Shown here one piece after another: positions 61,834 to 64,000 of a stretch of 64,000 bases of DNA. Positions within the stretch are counted from its first letter, which is position 1. Every line of letters begins with the position of its first letter. The DNA comes from Slackia sp. GTDB lineage: Bacteria > Actinomycetota > Coriobacteriia > Coriobacteriales > Eggerthellaceae. A program made the position numbers and the translations under genes. Location of the stretch: the NCBI GenBank assembly GCA_029266945.1, contig JARIED010000005.1, positions 172,997 to 236,996 on the forward strand, written 5' to 3'. The notes below the pieces were generated by a model. That model had not been told where the DNA came from. It was given only the letters and a program-made list of their open reading frames with translations, and searched no databases.

Positions 61834-63156
61834 ATGCAGAGCGTGAACCTCGGCCTCATCGGCCTCGGCACCGTCGGCGGCGGCGTCGCCCGTCTCATCC
61901 TGAAGCACCACGACAAGTACCTCGAGCACTACGGAATCGACCTGGTCATCAAGCGCGCCTGCAGCCGCAACCGGGCGGAAGCCGAACGCATCGGCCTGGC
62001 CGAAGGCGTCTTCACCTCCGACTGGCACGATATCGTGAACGATCCCGATATCCACATCGTCATCGAGCTCATCGGCGGCGAGCATCCCGCAACCGAGATC
62101 TTCGAGGAATCCTTCAAAAACGGCAAGCATGTCGTATCCGCCAACAAGGCTCTCCTCGGCCGCCATGTCGAGCACCTCGCATCCCTCGCGGCCGCCAACG
62201 GCGTGCAGATCCGCTGCGAAGCTGCGGCGGCGGGCGGCATCCCCGTCGTCCACGCCCTCGAGCACGATCTGGTGGGCAACGACATCCTCACCATCGCCGG
62301 CATCATGAACGGCACCACGAACTACATCCTTTCCCGTATGCAGCACGAAGGCCTCTCCTTCGAAGAGGCCCTGTCCGCCGCGCAGGCCGCGGGCTACGCA
62401 GAAGCCGACCCCACTGCCGACGTCGACGGCTTCGACGCCGCCTCCAAAATCGCCATCCTCTCTTCGATCGGCTTTCAGACGCGCGTCACCACCGACAACG
62501 TCTTCATGCAGGGTATCCGCAACGTATCCGCCGCCGATATCGAAATGGCGCGCGAGTTCGGCTACACGATCAAGCTTCTGGCGATCGCACGCAAGACCGA
62601 CGAAGGCATCGACGTGCGCGTGCATCCCACGATGATTCCGAACAACCACCAGCTCGCCAGCGTCGACGGCGCGATGAACGCCGTGTTCGTCGTAGGCGAC
62701 GCCGTGGGCGAGACCATGCTCTACGGCGCGGGCGCGGGCTCTTTCCCCACCGCAAGCGCAGTCGTGGGCGACATCATGGCTCTGGCCGACCCCATCGCCA
62801 AGGGCGGTGCTCCCCTGCCCGAGCAGGAGCCGTTCGGTCGCAATATGCCCATTCGCCCCATCGAGGACCTCAAGACCCGCTACTACGTGCGTCTGACCGT
62901 CGAAGACAGGCTCGGCACCCTTGCCGCATGCACCAACGCCTTCGCCGAGTGCGGCATCTCCATTTCGCACATCAACCAGACCGAAAGCGAAGACGGCGAG
63001 ATCTGCACGCTCATCTACGTCACGCATGAGGCGCTCGAGAAAGACATCCGCAAGGCCGAAGCGACGCTCGAGGCGCTCGACGGCATCCGCGAGGTTTCTT
63101 CCATCATCCGCGTCGAGAACATAGACGCCTGGACCGAGGGCGTTTTCGCGAACTAG
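61834..63156 (+). CDS. hom: Homoserine dehydrogenase
   Basis: An NAD(P)-dependent enzyme reducing aspartate semialdehyde to homoserine on the way to threonine and methionine. The 440-residue product has the Rossmann motif GLGTVGGGV at residues 9-17, ANKALLG, the substrate block AAAAGGIPVVHALEHDL and GIMNGTTNYIL. A C-terminal ACT domain (about 350-430, RYYVRLTVEDRLGTLAA) is the usual feedback site for threonine. ATG 61834 follows AAGGAG. No threonine synthase or homoserine kinase gene is adjacent. The leader carries an attenuator-like hairpin. Confidence 0.95.
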   Translation: MQSVNLGLIGLGTVGGGVARLILKHHDKYLEHYGIDLVIKRACSRNRAEAERIGLAEGVFTSDWHDIVNDPDIHIVIELIGGEHPATEIFEESFKNGKHVVSANKALLGRHVEHLASLAAANGVQIRCEAAAAGGIPVVHALEHDLVGNDILTIAGIMNGTTNYILSRMQHEGLSFEEALSAAQAAGYAEADPTADVDGFDAASKIAILSSIGFQTRVTTDNVFMQGIRNVSAADIEMAREFGYTIKLLAIARKTDEGIDVRVHPTMIPNNHQLASVDGAMNAVFVVGDAVGETMLYGAGAGSFPTASAVVGDIMALADPIAKGGAPLPEQEPFGRNMPIRPIEDLKTRYYVRLTVEDRLGTLAACTNAFAECGISISHINQTESEDGEICTLIYVTHEALEKDIRKAEATLEALDGIREVSSIIRVENIDAWTEGVFAN

Positions 63157-63187
63157 ACGCGCCTTTCGCATCCGCCGCCGCAAACGA

Positions 63188-63227
63188 AGAAAAGGACGGC
63201 CCGCATCACTGCGGGCCGTCCTTTTCT
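63188..63227. terminator. Bidirectional terminator after hom
   Basis: AGAAAAGGACGGCCCGC pairs perfectly with GCGGGCCGTCCTTTTCT across a 6-base loop. The last two bases overlap the stop codon region of the convergent gene. Confidence 0.93.
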
Positions 63228-63690
63228 ACATACGGGCGCAATCGATAAGCGCCTCGGCGACTTTGAGCGCTTCGACGCGCCTTCGGGCCAACGTTATCTG
63301 CGGCTTATACCGCGAAGGCTCGTCTTTCGCCTCGAGCATCTCGACGGTCTTGCGAAGCTTATGGAGCAGCGAGCCGATTTGGCGCTTCGCCTCCGCAAGC
63401 TCGCAGTCGTCGAAAAGACGATCGGCATCGCATCCGTCATCTGATGCAGGCTCGCATGCCCCGATGCGTTCGAAGCGGTATTCCTGCTGCACGTCGGGAT
63501 ATTTGACCCGGTCAACTTTCTCACGAAACACCTCCGCGGGGCGTACCCACAAGCCATACGATCCATAGAGCGCCCGATACACCACAAGCTCTTCTTCGGT
63601 TTCGGAATGACGGGCCGTGCCGATCACTTCGTAATGATTGCCTTTGAAATGGCGATAGAGCCCTGGTTCGATCGCTCGCTGCTCTTCCAT
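63226..63690 (-). CDS. DUF1653-domain protein
   Basis: A 154-residue soluble protein. The first 70 residues match the short DUF1653 fold: GLYRHFKGNHYEVIGTARHSETEEELVVYRALYG, then WVRPAEVFREKV. The remainder is helical with several Cys residues and ends RRRVEALKVAEALIDCARM. DUF1653 is a small SH3-like domain of unknown function that is usually found alone; here it has an added helical tail of about 75 residues. ATG 63690 begins MEEQRAIEP. Its stop lies within the terminator shared with hom. Confidence 0.85.
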   Translation of the reverse strand: MEEQRAIEPGLYRHFKGNHYEVIGTARHSETEEELVVYRALYGSYGLWVRPAEVFREKVDRVKYPDVQQEYRFERIGACEPASDDGCDADRLFDDCELAEAKRQIGSLLHKLRKTVEMLEAKDEPSRYKPQITLARRRVEALKVAEALIDCARM

Positions 63691-63896
63691 GTCGAAAAAC
63701 TCCTCGTCTATCCCTTAGAAACGCTCCACGCGCCCCACGATGCGGCTACGGTATTGTTCTTACAACATGAATCGCCCCTTCAGATATGGAACTGGAAGCA
63801 AGACGAAATCCGTGCCGCATTCAGGCGAAACCATCGAACGCAAAACGCCCGAACGGTTGAACCGACCGGGCGCATTATACCTATATATGCAAAAAA

Positions 63897-63920
63897 GAGG
63901 GGGTCCCGAAGGACCCCCTC
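63897..63920 (-). terminator. Leftward terminator for a gene beyond the right edge
   Basis: GAGGGGGTCC-CGAA-GGACCCCCTC. Read on the minus strand it is followed by TTTTTTGC, so it ends a leftward transcript that enters from beyond 63921. Confidence 0.85.
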
Positions 63921-64000
63921 TCTGGCGCGAAGCGCCCCGCGCGAGCGCGACGACCCTGCCTTCCGCGGACTACACCGCAGTACGTCGGGCGATGGCGGGC
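63921..64000 (-). other. 3' end of an unidentified leftward gene
   Basis: Eighty bases upstream (minus sense) of a strong terminator. One frame ends with a TAG at 63972-63970 after nine codons; a GGCGC-GAA-GCGCC hairpin (about 63926-63937) follows it. Too short to tell whether a protein or a structured RNA is encoded. Confidence 0.3.

Noticed and set aside
63921..64000. Possible 5S rRNA, SRP RNA or RNase P RNA 3' end at the right edge
   Set aside because: None of the conserved segments of these RNAs fits the 80 visible bases; left as an unidentified gene end.

Overview
The window is a chromosomal segment of a high-GC Gram-positive anaerobe, most likely a gut Coriobacteriia/Eggerthellaceae actinobacterium. 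The evidence is GC-rich coding sequence with G/C third positions, strong AAGGAGG-type ribosome sites, CIRCE (HrcA) control of two chaperonin loci, a UPF0237/UPF0210 gene pair, an L-2-amino-thiazoline-4-carboxylic acid hydrolase, and many family-level matches typical of this group. Genus and species are not asserted. I saw no rRNA operon, CRISPR array, insertion sequence, integrase or prophage; one tRNA-Leu is present.

Layout. 1-3.6 kb: polyphosphate metabolism, with ppk1 (cut by the left edge) divergent from a two-domain PPK2-type polyphosphate:AMP phosphotransferase. Three direct repeats with an exact 11-bp period, resembling a Pho box, lie between them. 3.6-9.4 kb: an ATC hydrolase, an orphan groEL with CIRCE, a low-molecular-weight phosphatase, a cation/proton antiporter, a gamma-carbonic anhydrase and an AT-rich gene-free island. 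9.4-22 kb: housekeeping genes (SpoU methyltransferase, UPF0210 + ACT pair, a sodium symporter, MBL hydrolase, tilS, maf, cysK, an RNA uracil methyltransferase), then an unusual HNH-domain protein with a long charged tail and a small PF04020 membrane protein. 22-24.4 kb: groES-groEL with a second CIRCE. 25-28.1 kb: a polar amino-acid ABC importer whose permease carries an extra secreted N-terminal domain, with tandem hairpins between the first two genes.

28.5-35.9 kb: a TetR regulator, an MHS-type MFS transporter, an unrecognised protein, a DMT transporter, and a divergent pair of guanidino-group-modifying enzymes: an arginine:glycine-amidinotransferase-like enzyme and a dimethylargininase-like enzyme. 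This is the most interesting metabolic locus in the window. 36-42 kb: a DEAD-box helicase whose best-placed start codon is ATA, an EF-G paralogue and thiC. 42-48.7 kb: a TM2 protein, a UMF1-type MFS protein, a zinc phospholipase-C-like protein, a TRIC/UPF0126 channel, an HD hydrolase and a putative metal exporter with a Cys/His-rich loop. 48.7-52.1 kb: a tightly coupled run of a small membrane protein, trkH, a secreted OB-fold-like protein and rsgA. 52.1-58.3 kb: exonuclease III and a cell-envelope cluster (TVP38-like, PRC-barrel, YtxH, three poorly characterised proteins). 58.4-64 kb: serS, pdxY, tRNA-Leu(CAG), homoserine dehydrogenase with a hairpin leader, a DUF1653-like protein, and a leftward terminator for a gene beyond the right edge.

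Long open frames opposite pap, both groEL genes, the DEAD-box gene and others are antisense artefacts of high GC and are omitted. Functional assignments rest on motifs read by eye; no database search was possible.
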